This document shows positions 46,813 to 58,084 of a stretch of DNA of 64,000 bases, one piece after another. The position numbers were made by a program, and so were the translations under genes. The DNA comes from an uncultured Paracoccaceae bacterium (GTDB taxonomy: Bacteria > Pseudomonadota > Alphaproteobacteria > Rhodobacterales > Rhodobacteraceae): contig CANMIX010000004.1 in assembly GCA_947497985.1 (NCBI GenBank), positions 62,001 through 126,000 on the forward strand. The letters run 5' to 3'. Under the pieces are notes generated by a model. It saw only the letters and a program-made list of their open reading frames with translations. It made no database searches and was not told the DNA's origin. The stretch's first letter is position 1. Each line of letters starts with the position of its first letter.

Positions 46813-49800
46813 ATGAAAATCGAACGGAAGTTTACCACCGCAGGAGAAGACGCCTACGCTGGTCTGGAATTCACCGCTGCTACTTCCGAAATTCGCAATC
46901 CAGATGGGACCATTGTGTTCCGTCTTGATGACATCGAGGTACCGAACTCTTGGAGCCAGGTAGCAAGCGATGTCATCGCTCAAAAATATTTCCGCAAGGC
47001 CGGTGTTCCGGCCCGCACCAAGAAAATTCGCGAAAAGAACGTACCAGAATTTCTCTGGCGCTCAGTTCCTGCCAACGACGATGTCGAAATGGGTGGCGAA
47101 ACCTCCTCTAAACAAGTGTTCGACCGCCTTGCGGGGGCTTGGACCTATTGGGGTTGGAAAGGTGGCTATTTCACCACCGAAGAGGATGCGCGCGCTTACT
47201 ATGACGAAATGCGTTTCATGCTCGCAACGCAACGCGCCGCGCCGAACTCTCCACAGTGGTTTAACACAGGCCTGAACTGGGCTTACGGAATTGATGGGCC
47301 AGCGCAAGGTCACCATTACGTGGACTTCAAAACCGGCAAGCTGACCAAATCCAACAGCGCCTATGAACACCCGCAGCCGCATGCCTGTTTCATCCAATCT
47401 GTCGCCGACGATTTGGTGAACGAAGGCGGCATCATGGATCTGTGGGTCCGCGAAGCGCGCCTGTTTAAATATGGCTCTGGTACTGGCACCAACTTCTCTG
47501 CGCTGCGTGGGGCAGGGGAATCATTGTCAGGTGGCGGTAAATCCTCCGGCTTGATGGGCTTTTTGAAAATTGGGGATCGCGCCGCCGGTGCGATCAAATC
47601 TGGCGGGACAACCCGTCGAGCAGCGAAGATGGTGATCGTGGACGCGGATCACCCGGACATCGAGGACTTTATCCAATGGAAGGTCCTTGAGGAGCAGAAG
47701 GTTGCCTCCATTGTTGCGGGATCAAAAATGCACGAGAAGATGCTGAATGGCATTTTCCAGGCAATCCGCAACTGGGACGGCGCCGAGGCGGACGCAACCG
47801 ATCCCGCAACCAATGACGGGCTGAAGAAAGCGGTGCGCGAAGCCAAAAAGTTCGCGATCCCGGAGACTTATATCAAACGCGTGCTGGACTATGCCAAACA
47901 GGGATACACCAGCATCGAGTTTCCGACCTATGACACCGATTGGGACAGTGAAGCCTACAGCTCGGTATCGGGACAGAATTCCAACAACTCGATCCGGGTC
48001 ACCAATGCCTTCCTGACTGCGGTTGAAAAGGATGCCGACTGGCAGTTGATCAACCGCGTGGACGGCTCGGTGTCCAAGACTGTGAAAGCCCGGGATCTGT
48101 GGGAAAAGGTTGGCCATGCCGCCTGGGCCTGTGCAGATCCCGGCATTCAATTCCATGACACCGTAAACGAGTGGCACACATGCCCCGAAGACGGTGAGAT
48201 TCGCGGCTCAAACCCGTGTTCGGAGTATATGTTCCTGGACGACACCGCCTGTAACCTGGCGTCGATGAACCTGCTGACCTTCCTGGAAGACGGCAAGTTT
48301 CAGGCCGAAGACTACATGCACGCCAGTCGTCTGTGGACGCTGACGTTGGAAATCTCGGTCACGATGGCGCAATTCCCTTCCAAAGAGATTGCGCAACGTT
48401 CGTTTGACTTCCGCACCCTTGGTCTGGGCTATGCCAATATCGGCGGCCTGTTGATGAACATGGGGTTCAGCTACGACTCGGATGAGGGACGTGCACTGTG
48501 TGGTGCGCTGACCGCGCTGATGACCGGCGTGTCTTATGCGACGTCTGCCGAGATCGCGTCCGAACTTGGTGCCTTCCCAGGATATGAACGCAACGCCAAA
48601 CATATGTTGCGGGTGATCCGCAACCACCGCAGCGCCGCACGTGGTCTGACGGATGGCTATGAAGGCCTGTCCGTCAAACCGGTTCCGCTGGATCTGGAAA
48701 ATTGCCCGGACGCACGTCTGGTGGAATATGCCATGGGGGCCTGGGACGAAGCATTGGAGCTGGGCGAACGTCACGGCTATCGCAATGCGCAAACCACTGT
48801 GATCGCTCCGACCGGCACCATTGGTCTGGTCATGGACTGTGACACAACCGGGATCGAACCGGACTTTGCCCTTGTGAAGTTCAAAAAGCTCGCCGGGGGC
48901 GGTTACTTCAAGATCATCAACCGCTCAGTTCCCTCCGCGCTGGAAGGTTTGGGATATACCTCGTCGCAAATCGAAGAGATCGTGTCCTATGCGGTCGGCC
49001 ATGGCTCGATCGGCAATGCGCCAGCGATCAACCACACCTCGCTGACGGGGCACGGGTTTGGTCCGCGCGAGCTGGCCAAGATTGACGCCGCGCTTGAAAG
49101 CGCCTTTGACGTGCGGTTTGTGTTCAACCAATGGACCCTGGGCGAAGATTTCTGCACCGGCGTCTTGGGCATCCCCTCGGCCAAGCTGAACGATCCAACC
49201 TTTGATCTGCTCAAACACCTCGGTTTCAACAAGGCCGAGATCGACGCCGCCAATGATCACGTCTGTGGCACGATGACCCTGGAAGGGGCGCCTCACTTGC
49301 GTCCGGAACATTACGCCATCTTTGACTGCGCCAACCCGTGCGGCAAAAAAGGTGTGCGTTATCTGAGTGTTGAAAGCCATATCTGCATGATGGCTGCGGC
49401 ACAGTCGTTTATCTCAGGCGCGATTTCCAAGACCATCAATATGGCCAACACCGCCTCGATTGAGGATTGCCAAAAAGCTTACGAGCTGAGCTGGTCCTTG
49501 GGTGTAAAAGCCAACGCGTTGTATCGTGATGGATCAAAGCTGAGCCAGCCCTTGGCAGCAGCTCTGGTTGAAGACGATGACGAGGCGGCGGAAATTCTGG
49601 AAACAGGGACGCCGCAGCAAAAAGCCACGGTTCTAGCCGAAAAAGTGGTCGAGAAGATCGTCATCAAAGAGGTGATGAAGTCTCATCGCACCAAAATGCC
49701 GGAACGTCGCAAGGGCTATACCCAAAAAGCAGTTGTCGGCGGCCACAAGGTTTACTTGCGGACCGGTGAATACAGCGACGGCGCCTTGGGCGAAATCTTT

Positions 49801-50454
49801 ATCGACATGCATAAAGAGGGCGCGGGCTTCCGGGCGATGATGAACAACTTTGCCATCGCCGTGTCGGTTGGCCTGCAATATGGCGTGCCACTGGAAGAGT
49901 TTGTGGATGCGTTTACCTTCACCAAGTTTGAGCCCGCCGGCATGGTGCAGGGCAACGACTCGATAAAGAACGCGACCTCGATCCTGGACTACATCTTCCG
50001 CGAATTGGCTGTGTCCTATCTGGATCGTACCGATCTGGCGCATGTGAAGCCCGAAGGTGCATCGTTCGACGATGTGGGGCGTGGTGACAAAGAAGAGGGG
50101 ATCTCGAATGTCTCCGAAATCTCCGACAGCGCCGCGACTCGGTCCCTGGAAGTGCTGAAACAGATTTCCTCCACGGGCTACCTGCGCAAACGTCTGCCAC
50201 AGGAATTGGTGGTTCTGCGCGGCGGTCAGCAAACGCCTGCGACTATTTCCGACGTGGATGATCCGGTTTCGGCGCTTCAAACGCTGGTCCCCGAAACGTC
50301 GCAACCTGTTGCGGCCGGAATGGACGCGCGCACCAAGGCCAAGATGCAAGGTTACGAGGGCGACCCATGTGGCGAATGCGGAAACTACACGTTGGTACGC
50401 AATGGCACCTGCATGAAATGCAACACCTGCGGCGGCACATCTGGCTGTAGCTGA
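46813..50454 (+). CDS. nrdJ: Adenosylcobalamin-dependent ribonucleotide reductase
   Basis: This is class II RNR, reducing ribonucleotides with a coenzyme-B12 radical, oxygen-independently. The 1213-residue protein has the substrate segments [12 protein letters not shown] and [20 protein letters not shown], the NTQTT-like cofactor region [15 protein letters not shown], and the C-terminal zinc-like tail [18 protein letters not shown]...CGGTSGC. The start [11 protein letters not shown] is chosen; a longer reading adds 72 residues without homology. No NrdAB or NrdDG genes occur in the window. Confidence 0.96.
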   Translation: MKIERKFTTAGEDAYAGLEFTAATSEIRNPDGTIVFRLDDIEVPNSWSQVASDVIAQKYFRKAGVPARTKKIREKNVPEFLWRSVPANDDVEMGGETSSKQVFDRLAGAWTYWGWKGGYFTTEEDARAYYDEMRFMLATQRAAPNSPQWFNTGLNWAYGIDGPAQGHHYVDFKTGKLTKSNSAYEHPQPHACFIQSVADDLVNEGGIMDLWVREARLFKYGSGTGTNFSALRGAGESLSGGGKSSGLMGFLKIGDRAAGAIKSGGTTRRAAKMVIVDADHPDIEDFIQWKVLEEQKVASIVAGSKMHEKMLNGIFQAIRNWDGAEADATDPATNDGLKKAVREAKKFAIPETYIKRVLDYAKQGYTSIEFPTYDTDWDSEAYSSVSGQNSNNSIRVTNAFLTAVEKDADWQLINRVDGSVSKTVKARDLWEKVGHAAWACADPGIQFHDTVNEWHTCPEDGEIRGSNPCSEYMFLDDTACNLASMNLLTFLEDGKFQAEDYMHASRLWTLTLEISVTMAQFPSKEIAQRSFDFRTLGLGYANIGGLLMNMGFSYDSDEGRALCGALTALMTGVSYATSAEIASELGAFPGYERNAKHMLRVIRNHRSAARGLTDGYEGLSVKPVPLDLENCPDARLVEYAMGAWDEALELGERHGYRNAQTTVIAPTGTIGLVMDCDTTGIEPDFALVKFKKLAGGGYFKIINRSVPSALEGLGYTSSQIEEIVSYAVGHGSIGNAPAINHTSLTGHGFGPRELAKIDAALESAFDVRFVFNQWTLGEDFCTGVLGIPSAKLNDPTFDLLKHLGFNKAEIDAANDHVCGTMTLEGAPHLRPEHYAIFDCANPCGKKGVRYLSVESHICMMAAAQSFISGAISKTINMANTASIEDCQKAYELSWSLGVKANALYRDGSKLSQPLAAALVEDDDEAAEILETGTPQQKATVLAEKVVEKIVIKEVMKSHRTKMPERRKGYTQKAVVGGHKVYLRTGEYSDGALGEIFIDMHKEGAGFRAMMNNFAIAVSVGLQYGVPLEEFVDAFTFTKFEPAGMVQGNDSIKNATSILDYIFRELAVSYLDRTDLAHVKPEGASFDDVGRGDKEEGISNVSEISDSAATRSLEVLKQISSTGYLRKRLPQELVVLRGGQQTPATISDVDDPVSALQTLVPETSQPVAAGMDARTKAKMQGYEGDPCGECGNYTLVRNGTCMKCNTCGGTSGCS

Positions 50455-50862
50455 TCACGGCTTTCTGCGGAGGCGAGCCCATAACCTCGGTTCGCCACTG
50501 CGGCCCTTGGTCCCCAGGCCGAAAACGGGGACCACGAATTTTCCAATCCTGGGGCGAGTGCGCTTGCCCTCAGCGCAGTTCAGGCCGCAGGCAAAAAAAC
50601 GACGAGCGGTATAAATCAAGAGCCTGAACAGCGAAACTTACCTCCTCTTCAAAAGAGAGGAGGTTTTATTTTGTCCATCAACGACTTACGTGAAGAGCGC
50701 CGAAACGCGCCAGCCACGACCTACGTATCTGAATACACGGGAATGTGAGCAGACCTGTAAAATACAATAGAAACTGGCAATCAGATATTAAGCATCTTGT
50801 TTCATAGTTGAGGCCGGGATGTTTGGCGCTTTGGCGCTCTTTTTGAAATTGCCGGTGCAACT
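50455..50862. other. Intergenic region after nrdJ
   Basis: No gene is seen in these 408 bases. Positions 50455-50630 are moderately GC-rich with a few short complementary segments (CGGAGGCGAGC / TTCGCCACTGCGG). A strong terminator follows at 50641. The last 190 bases are AT-rich and presumably hold the promoter of the outer-membrane-type gene. Confidence 0.6.
50641..50669 (+). terminator. Terminator after nrdJ region
   Basis: CCTCCTCTT (50641-50649) pairs with GAGAGGAGG (50655-50663) around CAAAA and is followed by TTTTATTTT. It lies 187 bp after the nrdJ stop, leaving room for a long 3' UTR or a small RNA. Confidence 0.85.
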
Positions 50863-51369
50863 ATGGGACACTACAGGATGTGGATGGCTCGGGCGGCTGC
50901 TGTCGCGAGCTTTGCGATACCGTTTTCGGTGCTATCTGCAACAGCAGAGGACCAGCGCGGTTTTTTCTTTGGTGCGGGTTGGCCCGGTGGCGGGCAGGTT
51001 CATCTTTTGAGCAATCGTCAACAGGGCAATCGGCTACCCTCCACGGCGCTGATGATGCAAAGCTACCAAGAAGCTGCGGCGTTATACCGGATGCAACACC
51101 GGCTCGACAATCAACACTCCAATGCGACTAACACAACGCCAGTGCAATTGCGCGCAGGCTATGACTTTGGCCACGTCCTTGGTTATATGAGCCTAGAGGA
51201 GCAAGATGGCGTAAGCCGACTTCAGATGGACGGTAGCAATATCAGTCTCGGTATCGCTGTACCTGTATCGCAAAATCTGCAATTCAGGGGTGAGTTTCGG
51301 CACAGTGACACCGGCAGTGGATCCAACTCCGAAAATATATGGTCCGTGCGGGCTGGTTTTCGGTTTTGA
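50863..51369 (+). CDS. Small outer-membrane beta-barrel-like protein
   Basis: The 168-residue protein has a signal peptide (to about residue 28, ...VLSATAED). The C-terminal half has alternating polar/hydrophobic strands (VQLRAGYDFGHVLGYM, SRLQMDGSNISLGIAVPV, LQFRGEFRHSD) and ends in SVRAGFRF, with the terminal aromatic residue typical of outer-membrane barrels. The middle is His/Asn/Gln-rich and lower in complexity. The barrel would be small; no specific family is recognised. A start at the internal Met6 (MWMARAAA) is possible. Confidence 0.65.
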   Translation: MGHYRMWMARAAAVASFAIPFSVLSATAEDQRGFFFGAGWPGGGQVHLLSNRQQGNRLPSTALMMQSYQEAAALYRMQHRLDNQHSNATNTTPVQLRAGYDFGHVLGYMSLEEQDGVSRLQMDGSNISLGIAVPVSQNLQFRGEFRHSDTGSGSNSENIWSVRAGFRF

Positions 51370-51623
51370 AAGAAACGCGCCGTTCCATCGATCTCGTAAA
51401 CGGCCAGTGTATTAGAGGCTTGGCGGATCAAAAGGCCCGTGCTATTCCTCTCGCATGAAACGAAACCGTGCCATTTGCATTATCTGCATTACCTGCTGAT
51501 TTACGCAGCGGGCTGGTTTCTGTCGTTTTCTTCTTTCTGACAAGCTGCTAAGCCCGCGCTGCGCAAATCTTGCGTTGAAGCAATGCTGATTGTGCCCGAG
51601 CGGAGCGTGCCAAGGGAGCTGTC

Positions 51624-52997
51624 ATGACGACAATCAAACTGCAAAACACCAGGACCCGCAAAAAAGAGGTCTTTGAGCCGATTGATGCGCAAAACGTGCG
51701 GATGTACGTCTGTGGACCCACCGTCTATGACCGCGCGCATCTGGGCAATGCACGTCCCGTGGTGGTGTTTGACGTCTTGTTCCGGCTGCTGCGCAAAGTT
51801 TACGGCTCCGACCACGTCACCTATGCGCGTAATTTCACGGATGTGGATGACAAGATCAACGCCCGCGCCGCAGAACGCGGCCGCCCGATCAGCGACATCA
51901 CAGCCGAGACAACGCAATGGTTTCTGGATGATATGGGTGCGCTGGGGGCGTTGGAGCCAAACCATATGCCCCGCGCCACCGCCTATATCGCTGAGATGAT
52001 CACGATGATCGAGGAGCTGATCGCCAAGGGTCACGCCTATGCCGACGGGGCAGGACATGCACTGTTTTCGGTCAAGAGCTATGAGAAATACGGAACACTT
52101 TCGGGGCGTTCCGTGGACGACATGATTGCCGGGGCCCGGGTTGAGATTGCCGACAATAAACGCGACCCGATGGATTTTGTGTTGTGGAAACCGTCAACCG
52201 CAGACCAACCTGGCTGGGACAGCCCTTGGGGACGTGGACGTCCAGGCTGGCACATCGAATGTTCAGCAATGGCGCGTGACCTTTTGGGCGCGACTTTTGA
52301 CATTCACGGCGGCGGCAATGATCTGATGTTCCCGCACCACGAAAACGAAATCGCGCAAAGCTGCTGTGCCAACCCCGACGGTGAATTTGCAAATGTGTGG
52401 CTGCACAACGAGATGTTGCAGGTTGAAGGTAAGAAGATGTCCAAGTCTTTGGGCAATTTCTTCACCGTCAAGGATCTGCTGGACCAAGGCATTCCAGGAG
52501 AGGTGATCCGGCTTGTGTTTATGCAAACCCATTACCGAAAACCGATGGATTGGACCGAAGAGAAAGCAAAACAAGCCGAAGCTACCCTGCGCAAGTGGCG
52601 GGCGCTGACCGCGGGCATCGAGCCCGCCGCCTGCGCAGCTGCCGCGGTCATGGATGCTTTGGCTGATGACCTCAACACCGCGGGTGCAGTTGCGGAGTTG
52701 CACAAGTTAGCCTCCAGCGGCGACGCGGCTGGATTGCTGGCGTCGGCTCAGATGATGGGCTTACTGGGCTCGGATATGGGCGCTTGGGCTGAAGGCCCCA
52801 GCATCGATCTAAGCCCCTTTGCCGACAAGTTGTTTGCTGCGCGGCAATCTGCGATGGAGACCAAGGATTTCAGTGACGTGGATCGCCTGAAATCCGCGTT
52901 TATGGATGCGGGTCTCGAAGTGCGCATGTCGAAAACCGGTGTTGAACTGGTACCCGGTCCAGGTTTCGACCAGTCAAAGCTTGAGGCCCTGACATGA
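51624..52997 (+). CDS. cysS: Cysteinyl-tRNA synthetase
   Basis: CysS charges tRNA-Cys. The 457-residue enzyme has the zinc Cys in YVCGPTVYD, the HIGH-type loop [16 protein letters not shown], and the KMSKS-type motif [12 protein letters not shown]. Its stop overlaps the cimA start (ATGA). GGGAG precedes the ATG. Confidence 0.97.
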   Translation: MTTIKLQNTRTRKKEVFEPIDAQNVRMYVCGPTVYDRAHLGNARPVVVFDVLFRLLRKVYGSDHVTYARNFTDVDDKINARAAERGRPISDITAETTQWFLDDMGALGALEPNHMPRATAYIAEMITMIEELIAKGHAYADGAGHALFSVKSYEKYGTLSGRSVDDMIAGARVEIADNKRDPMDFVLWKPSTADQPGWDSPWGRGRPGWHIECSAMARDLLGATFDIHGGGNDLMFPHHENEIAQSCCANPDGEFANVWLHNEMLQVEGKKMSKSLGNFFTVKDLLDQGIPGEVIRLVFMQTHYRKPMDWTEEKAKQAEATLRKWRALTAGIEPAACAAAAVMDALADDLNTAGAVAELHKLASSGDAAGLLASAQMMGLLGSDMGAWAEGPSIDLSPFADKLFAARQSAMETKDFSDVDRLKSAFMDAGLEVRMSKTGVELVPGPGFDQSKLEALT

Positions 52998-54619
52998 GCA
53001 AAGAGCGTCTGTACCTTTATGACACCACTCTGCGGGATGGGCAGCAAACTCAAGGCGTGCAATTTTCCACTGCCGAAAAACAGCAAATCGCCACCGCTCT
53101 GGATGAGCTGGGTGTTGACCACATCGAAGGCGGCTGGCCCGGTGCAAACCCAACCGACAGCGCGTTCTTTGACGATGCCCCCAAGACCCGTGCGCAGCTG
53201 ACGGCTTTTGGCATGACCAAACGGGCAGGGCGTTCCGCAGAAAACGACGACGTTCTGGCGGCCGTTTTGAATGCCGGGACCAAAGCGGTCTGTTTGGTCG
53301 GCAAAAGCCATGACTACCATGTGACCCACGCGCTTGGGATTTCACTGGACGAGAATCTCGAGAATATCCGCGCCTCAATCGCGCATATTGTGGCGCAGGG
53401 CCGCGAGGCGCTGTTTGATGCTGAGCATTTCTTTGATGGCTATCGCGACAACCCGGACTATGCGCTGGCCTGTTGCCATGCTGCATTTGATGCCGGCGCG
53501 CGTTGGATCGTTTTGTGCGACACCAATGGCGGCAGCCAACCGTCTGTGGTGCGCGACGTGGTCACAGCAGCGATCAACAGCGGTATTCCGGGTGCAAACC
53601 TAGGCATCCATTGTCACAATGACACCGAACAGGCAGTGGCCTGTTCACTGGCAGCGGTCGAGGCAGGCGTGCGCCAAATCCAAGGGACATTGAACGGGTT
53701 GGGCGAGCGCTGCGGCAATGCCAATCTGACATCCTTGATCCCAACGCTGGTGATGAAAGAACCCTATGCCAACTTGGTCGAGGTTGGCGTCAATAAGGAC
53801 GCTTTGTTGGGGCTAACACGCGTCAGTCGCATGTTGGATGAGATCCTGAACCGGGTGCCGCAGAAACAGGCGCCCTATGTTGGGGCCTCTGCCTTTGCGC
53901 ATAAGGCAGGGTTACACGCCAGTGCGATCCTAAAAGATCCGTCGACTTACGAACATGTGGACCCGGCAACCGTCGGCAATGCACGCATCATCCCGATGTC
54001 AAATCAGGCGGGCCAGTCGAACCTGCGCAAACGTCTGTTTGAGGCGGGACTGGATGTACCCAAGGGCGATCCGGCACTGGCGCGCATTCTGGACACGGTC
54101 AAAGCGCGTGAATCTGAGGGGTATTCCTTTGACACCGCGCAGGCCTCGTTTGAATTGTTGGCGCGGCGCGAGCTGGGCCTGTGTCCTGAATTCTTTGAGG
54201 TGAAGCGTTACCGGGTCACCGTCGAACGGCGTAAAAACAAATACGACCAGATGGTCAGCCTGTCCGAAGCCGTGGTTGTGGTGAAGGTCGACGGTGAAAA
54301 ACGTCTGTCCGTCAGTGAGTCCTTGGACGAAACTGGCAGTGACCGTGGCCCCGTCAACGCCTTGTCAAAAGCGCTCCGCAAGGATCTGGGCCGGTATTCG
54401 GCGGCTTTGGACGACATGCGATTGGTCGATTTCAAGGTTCGCATAACCCAAGGCGGCACCGAAGCCGTCACCCGGGTCATTATCGACAGCGAAGATGCCT
54501 CGGGGCGGCGTTGGTCAACGGTGGGTGTGAGCCCGAACATAATTGATGCCTCGTTCGAGGCGATGCTGGACGCGGTAAATTGGCGTTTGCTGCATTCTGA
54601 ATTGGCCGTGGCGGAGTAG
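52994..54619 (+). CDS. cimA: Citramalate synthase
   Basis: CimA condenses pyruvate and acetyl-CoA to citramalate, giving a threonine-independent route to isoleucine. The 541-residue protein has a HMGL-like TIM barrel ([40 protein letters not shown]) and a C-terminal LeuA-type regulatory domain (about 420-535). TTLRDGxQ with a TQGVQF follow-on, plus the length, favours CimA over 2-isopropylmalate synthase. It is coupled to cysS. Confidence 0.92.
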   Translation: MSKERLYLYDTTLRDGQQTQGVQFSTAEKQQIATALDELGVDHIEGGWPGANPTDSAFFDDAPKTRAQLTAFGMTKRAGRSAENDDVLAAVLNAGTKAVCLVGKSHDYHVTHALGISLDENLENIRASIAHIVAQGREALFDAEHFFDGYRDNPDYALACCHAAFDAGARWIVLCDTNGGSQPSVVRDVVTAAINSGIPGANLGIHCHNDTEQAVACSLAAVEAGVRQIQGTLNGLGERCGNANLTSLIPTLVMKEPYANLVEVGVNKDALLGLTRVSRMLDEILNRVPQKQAPYVGASAFAHKAGLHASAILKDPSTYEHVDPATVGNARIIPMSNQAGQSNLRKRLFEAGLDVPKGDPALARILDTVKARESEGYSFDTAQASFELLARRELGLCPEFFEVKRYRVTVERRKNKYDQMVSLSEAVVVVKVDGEKRLSVSESLDETGSDRGPVNALSKALRKDLGRYSAALDDMRLVDFKVRITQGGTEAVTRVIIDSEDASGRRWSTVGVSPNIIDASFEAMLDAVNWRLLHSELAVAE

Positions 54620-54623
54620 TCCT

Positions 54624-55409
54624 GTGCAAGAATTGCAATTCGACGATGATCTGCGCGCCTGCGCGGAATTGGTGCAACGCGCCGATCCTGACCGGTTTCA
54701 GGCGGCGATGGCCACACCGCTTGCCGCGCGGCTAAAGCTGTTTGTGATTTATGCGTTTAACGCCGAAATGTCGCGCGCGCCCTGGGCCAGCCAAGAAAGC
54801 ATGATTGCCGAGATGCGCGTGCAGTGGTGGCGTGATGTCGGGGCCGAAATCGCAGAAGGCACAACGCCGCGCCGTCACTTTGTGGCCACGCCGCTGGGTC
54901 AGATCCTGCACCCAAATCTTGCCCGTGACATTGACGCCATGGCCGAGGCGCGCCGCTGGGATATCTACCGCGACCCCTTTGCCGATCTGGACGGGTTGAT
55001 CAAATACTTGTCGGACACGGCCGGTAATCTGATGTGGATGTCGGCAGCTGCACTGGGGCAGGGCGACGAGGGTCGTATTCGGTCCTTTGGTCTGGCGCAT
55101 GGCGTGGCAAGCTGGCTGCGTGCCTTACCAGAGCTGGAACGACAGAACCGTGTTCCAATGGTCGATGGCACGCTGGAAGGTGTGCAAGAGCTGGCGCAGA
55201 TTGGGCTGGATGCTTTGCAAAAATCACGCAGCGGCTCAGCCGCAGTCGACAAAGAGGCGCGCTATGCCTTGTTGGCGGGCTGGCAGACTGGGCCGATCCT
55301 GCGGCAAGCTCTGGCACAGCCGGAACGCGTGGCCCAAGGTGTGTTGGGAATGAGCGAGTTTCGCAAACGTCTGCGCCTGATGTGGTGTACCAGCACAGGT
55401 CGCTGGTGA
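54624..55409 (+). CDS. Squalene/phytoene synthase-fold protein, non-catalytic
   Basis: The 261-residue protein has the all-helical squalene/phytoene synthase fold but lacks the Asp-rich motifs: where DxxxD is expected, it reads NAEMSRAPWA. This pattern resembles the NDUFAF6 group, linked to respiratory complex I assembly. A complex I role here is inference. It starts at GTG 54624, 5 bp after cimA. Confidence 0.82.
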   Translation: MQELQFDDDLRACAELVQRADPDRFQAAMATPLAARLKLFVIYAFNAEMSRAPWASQESMIAEMRVQWWRDVGAEIAEGTTPRRHFVATPLGQILHPNLARDIDAMAEARRWDIYRDPFADLDGLIKYLSDTAGNLMWMSAAALGQGDEGRIRSFGLAHGVASWLRALPELERQNRVPMVDGTLEGVQELAQIGLDALQKSRSGSAAVDKEARYALLAGWQTGPILRQALAQPERVAQGVLGMSEFRKRLRLMWCTSTGRW

Positions 55410-55435
55410 CATAGGAACCCGGTCGAACCTGAAGA

Positions 55436-56653
55436 TCAGGCCGTCCGGGGGCGCATCATCAAACGCAGCAGCGCGGCGCCTGCCAGAACCAGAAACGGTG
55501 CCATGGCCAAGTTAACCGCACTCCAACCTTCGGTTGGGGTGCCGCCAGAACAGTTCATCAAACCACCCGATGACAGAGACGCAATCGTCACGCCGCCAAA
55601 GACCAGGAAGTCGTTCAGACCCTGCATACGACCTTTTTCGTGATCCTCATGGGCACCCGCCAGCAGCGTGGTCGCACCAATAAAGCCAAAGTTCCAACCA
55701 AGCCCCAATAGGACCAGCGCGATATAGAAATTTTCCAGCGTCACACCGCTGAGTGCTACAAAACCAGCCCCGCCCAGGATAACCAGCCCCGCGCCAACAA
55801 TCCGTTCGACCCCGAACCGGGCAATCAGGTGACCCGTAAAGAAGGACGGGATGTACATCGCCAACACATGGCTCATCACCACATTGGCCGCGTCCCCTTG
55901 GCCAAAGCCGCAGCCCACAACCGCAAGCGGGGTTGATGTCATCACCAAGTTCATCAGCGCATAGGACACAACCGCGCAGATTACCGCTGTTGAGATCACT
56001 GGATCCTTCAGCAACTCCCAGCGCGAACGCCCGGCAGGTGCATCCACAGGCCGCTCCTCAGGCAGGGGGATGCGCAAAAAGAAAAACGCGGCGGAGCCAA
56101 CAAGATTCAACAAGATGATGACCATATAGGTGCCCATGAAAGGCACGACAAAGGCATCCGAAGTCTCAACCACCAGCGTCTTACCCAGCACAGCTGCCAA
56201 AAGCCCGCCGGCCATAACATAGGAGATCGCCTTGGGCCGGAAGGCCGCGCTGGCCGTGTCAGCAGCGGCAAATCGGTAGAAGCCTTGCGCGCTCATATAA
56301 ACCCCGGTCAACAGGCTCCCTGCGAGGAAAGTCGGGAAGGATCCGAGATAGAGGCCATAGGCGCCGACGGCAGCGCCAAGCGCACCACAGATCGCTCCGA
56401 CCAAAAAGCCCGCACGCCGCCCAAACCGCTGCATAATCGCAGAAATCGGGTTGGCGGCCAGCATGGAACCCGCGACGATGAGCGAGATCGGCAAGGTCGC
56501 AAAGCATGCATTGCTCGCCAGCGACTGACCAGCCAATCCACCGATGGTAAAAATCATCGGCATCTGGGCACCCAGAATGGCTTGCGCGATCACAAGAATT
56601 ACAACATTGCGTTTTGCGACGCTATCATCGGGGGCGGTCATGCTCATTGTCAT
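55436..56653 (-). CDS. MFS transporter
   Basis: The 405-residue protein has about twelve membrane helices and the major-facilitator pattern: GRRAGFLVGAICGALGAAVG near residue 75-95 and LIARFGVERIVGAGLVILGG in the second half. The substrate cannot be read from sequence. It is monocistronic. Starts at 56647 or 56641 are alternatives. Confidence 0.88.
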   Translation of the reverse strand: MTMSMTAPDDSVAKRNVVILVIAQAILGAQMPMIFTIGGLAGQSLASNACFATLPISLIVAGSMLAANPISAIMQRFGRRAGFLVGAICGALGAAVGAYGLYLGSFPTFLAGSLLTGVYMSAQGFYRFAAADTASAAFRPKAISYVMAGGLLAAVLGKTLVVETSDAFVVPFMGTYMVIILLNLVGSAAFFFLRIPLPEERPVDAPAGRSRWELLKDPVISTAVICAVVSYALMNLVMTSTPLAVVGCGFGQGDAANVVMSHVLAMYIPSFFTGHLIARFGVERIVGAGLVILGGAGFVALSGVTLENFYIALVLLGLGWNFGFIGATTLLAGAHEDHEKGRMQGLNDFLVFGGVTIASLSSGGLMNCSGGTPTEGWSAVNLAMAPFLVLAGAALLRLMMRPRTA

Positions 56654-56751
56654 GTGAAGTAGCTACTCGTTAGGTGGGACTGGGACAAGAGTCTCACTGG
56701 GTTTGGTACAATCACATTTTTGCATCATAAAATCGACAGGGAGGAAAACAC

Positions 56752-57402
56752 TTGGCAAAAATAGGCGAGCCACGGCTTGGTAGGATCATTACGACCGACG
56801 CCTGTGTCGCCGAAGGCGCTGCGTGGTTGGCTCAGGCTGAACCTGGGTTCGCACAGGCGCTGGAGCTGACGGGGCCACTGCCGTTGCGTTTGAAACCCGA
56901 TGGGTTTGACCAACTGTTGAGCGCCATCGTCAGCCAACAGGTCAGCGTCGCCGCCGCCAATGCAATCTGGAAACGTATGCGTGATGCTCGGCTGACGGGA
57001 CCGCGCAAGATCATGTGGGCCAGCGACGACGAGCTGCGCGCAGTGGGGCTGAGCCGTCAAAAGGTCAAATATGCTCGTGCCCTGGCCGAGGCGCGCATTA
57101 ACTTCAAATCGCTGCGCGATGCGCCCAATGACGAGGTTTTTGCAACGCTGACCCAAGTGTCCGGGATTGGGATTTGGACAGCTGAAATCTACGCGATGTT
57201 CTCTCTTGGGCGGGCTGATGTGTTTGCGCCGGGCGATCTGGCCTTGCAAGAGGCCGCGCGGGTCCTGTTTGATTTGGAGGCACGCCCAAAGGAAAAGGCC
57301 CTGCGCGAGATGGCAGAGGCCTGGTCACCCTGGCGGGCGGTTGCGGCGCGGCTTCTGTGGGCCTATTACCATGTGGCAAAGGACAGGGAAGGGATCCGAT
57401 GA
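56752..57402 (+). CDS. alkA: DNA-3-methyladenine glycosylase II
   Basis: AlkA removes alkylated purines from DNA. The 216-residue protein shows the helix-hairpin-helix LTQVSGIGIWTAEIYAMF (about 133-150) and catalytic Asp162 in VFAPGDLAL. It starts with TTG at 56752, eight bases after AGGGAGG; no in-frame ATG fits. An ATGA overlap joins it to the esterase. Confidence 0.92.
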   Translation: MAKIGEPRLGRIITTDACVAEGAAWLAQAEPGFAQALELTGPLPLRLKPDGFDQLLSAIVSQQVSVAAANAIWKRMRDARLTGPRKIMWASDDELRAVGLSRQKVKYARALAEARINFKSLRDAPNDEVFATLTQVSGIGIWTAEIYAMFSLGRADVFAPGDLALQEAARVLFDLEARPKEKALREMAEAWSPWRAVAARLLWAYYHVAKDREGIR

Positions 57403-58064
57403 CACGAGTATTGAACGCCGGCCGCAAAGCGCCGCTTTCCGGGGATACCAGATCTGCCGTCGTGTTTTTGCACGGCTATGGCGCCAATGGTGCGGATCTT
57501 CTGGGGATGGCTGATCCTTTGGCAGAACACTTGCCGGACACGCTGTTTGTATCGCCCGATGCCCCGGAAGACTGCGCAGGGTCGCCGATGGGCTTCCAGT
57601 GGTTTCCGATCCCTTGGATTGACGGATCCTCCGAGGAAGAAGCCGAACGCGGCATGTTGGCCGCAGCCGAAGACCTGAACGCGTTTTTGGATGCGCTGAT
57701 GGTTGATGAGGATCTTCTGCCGGAACAAGTTGTCCTCCTGGGCTTTAGCCAGGGTACAATGATGAGCCTGCATGTGGCACCACGCCGCGAAGATCCGGTT
57801 GCCGGTGTCGTGGGCTTCTCTGGTCGTCTGATGCGCCCGGATTTGCTGAACGACGACGTGGTCTCTCGCATGCCGGTTCTGCTGGTCCACGGCGACCAAG
57901 ATGACGTTGTGCCAATTCAATCCATGCCCGAAGCGGCGCAAGCGCTGCAAGAAGCCAAGTTCAAGGACGTCTATGCCCACGTCATGAAGGGCACGGCGCA
58001 TGGGATCGACCCAGACGGATTGGGCGTCGCACTTGCGTTTATGCGAGATGTTTTGAGCCTGTAA
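57399..58064 (+). CDS. Phospholipase/carboxylesterase family esterase
   Basis: The 221-residue alpha/beta hydrolase has the nucleophile Ser117 (LGFSQGT), Asp in GDQDDVVP (about 168-169), and His201 (GTAHGI). FLHGYGANGADL gives the oxyanion loop. It is YpfH-like; the natural substrate is unknown. It is translationally coupled to alkA. Confidence 0.92.
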   Translation: MTRVLNAGRKAPLSGDTRSAVVFLHGYGANGADLLGMADPLAEHLPDTLFVSPDAPEDCAGSPMGFQWFPIPWIDGSSEEEAERGMLAAAEDLNAFLDALMVDEDLLPEQVVLLGFSQGTMMSLHVAPRREDPVAGVVGFSGRLMRPDLLNDDVVSRMPVLLVHGDQDDVVPIQSMPEAAQALQEAKFKDVYAHVMKGTAHGIDPDGLGVALAFMRDVLSL

Positions 58065-58084
58065 AAGCGCCCAACCATAAGGTT

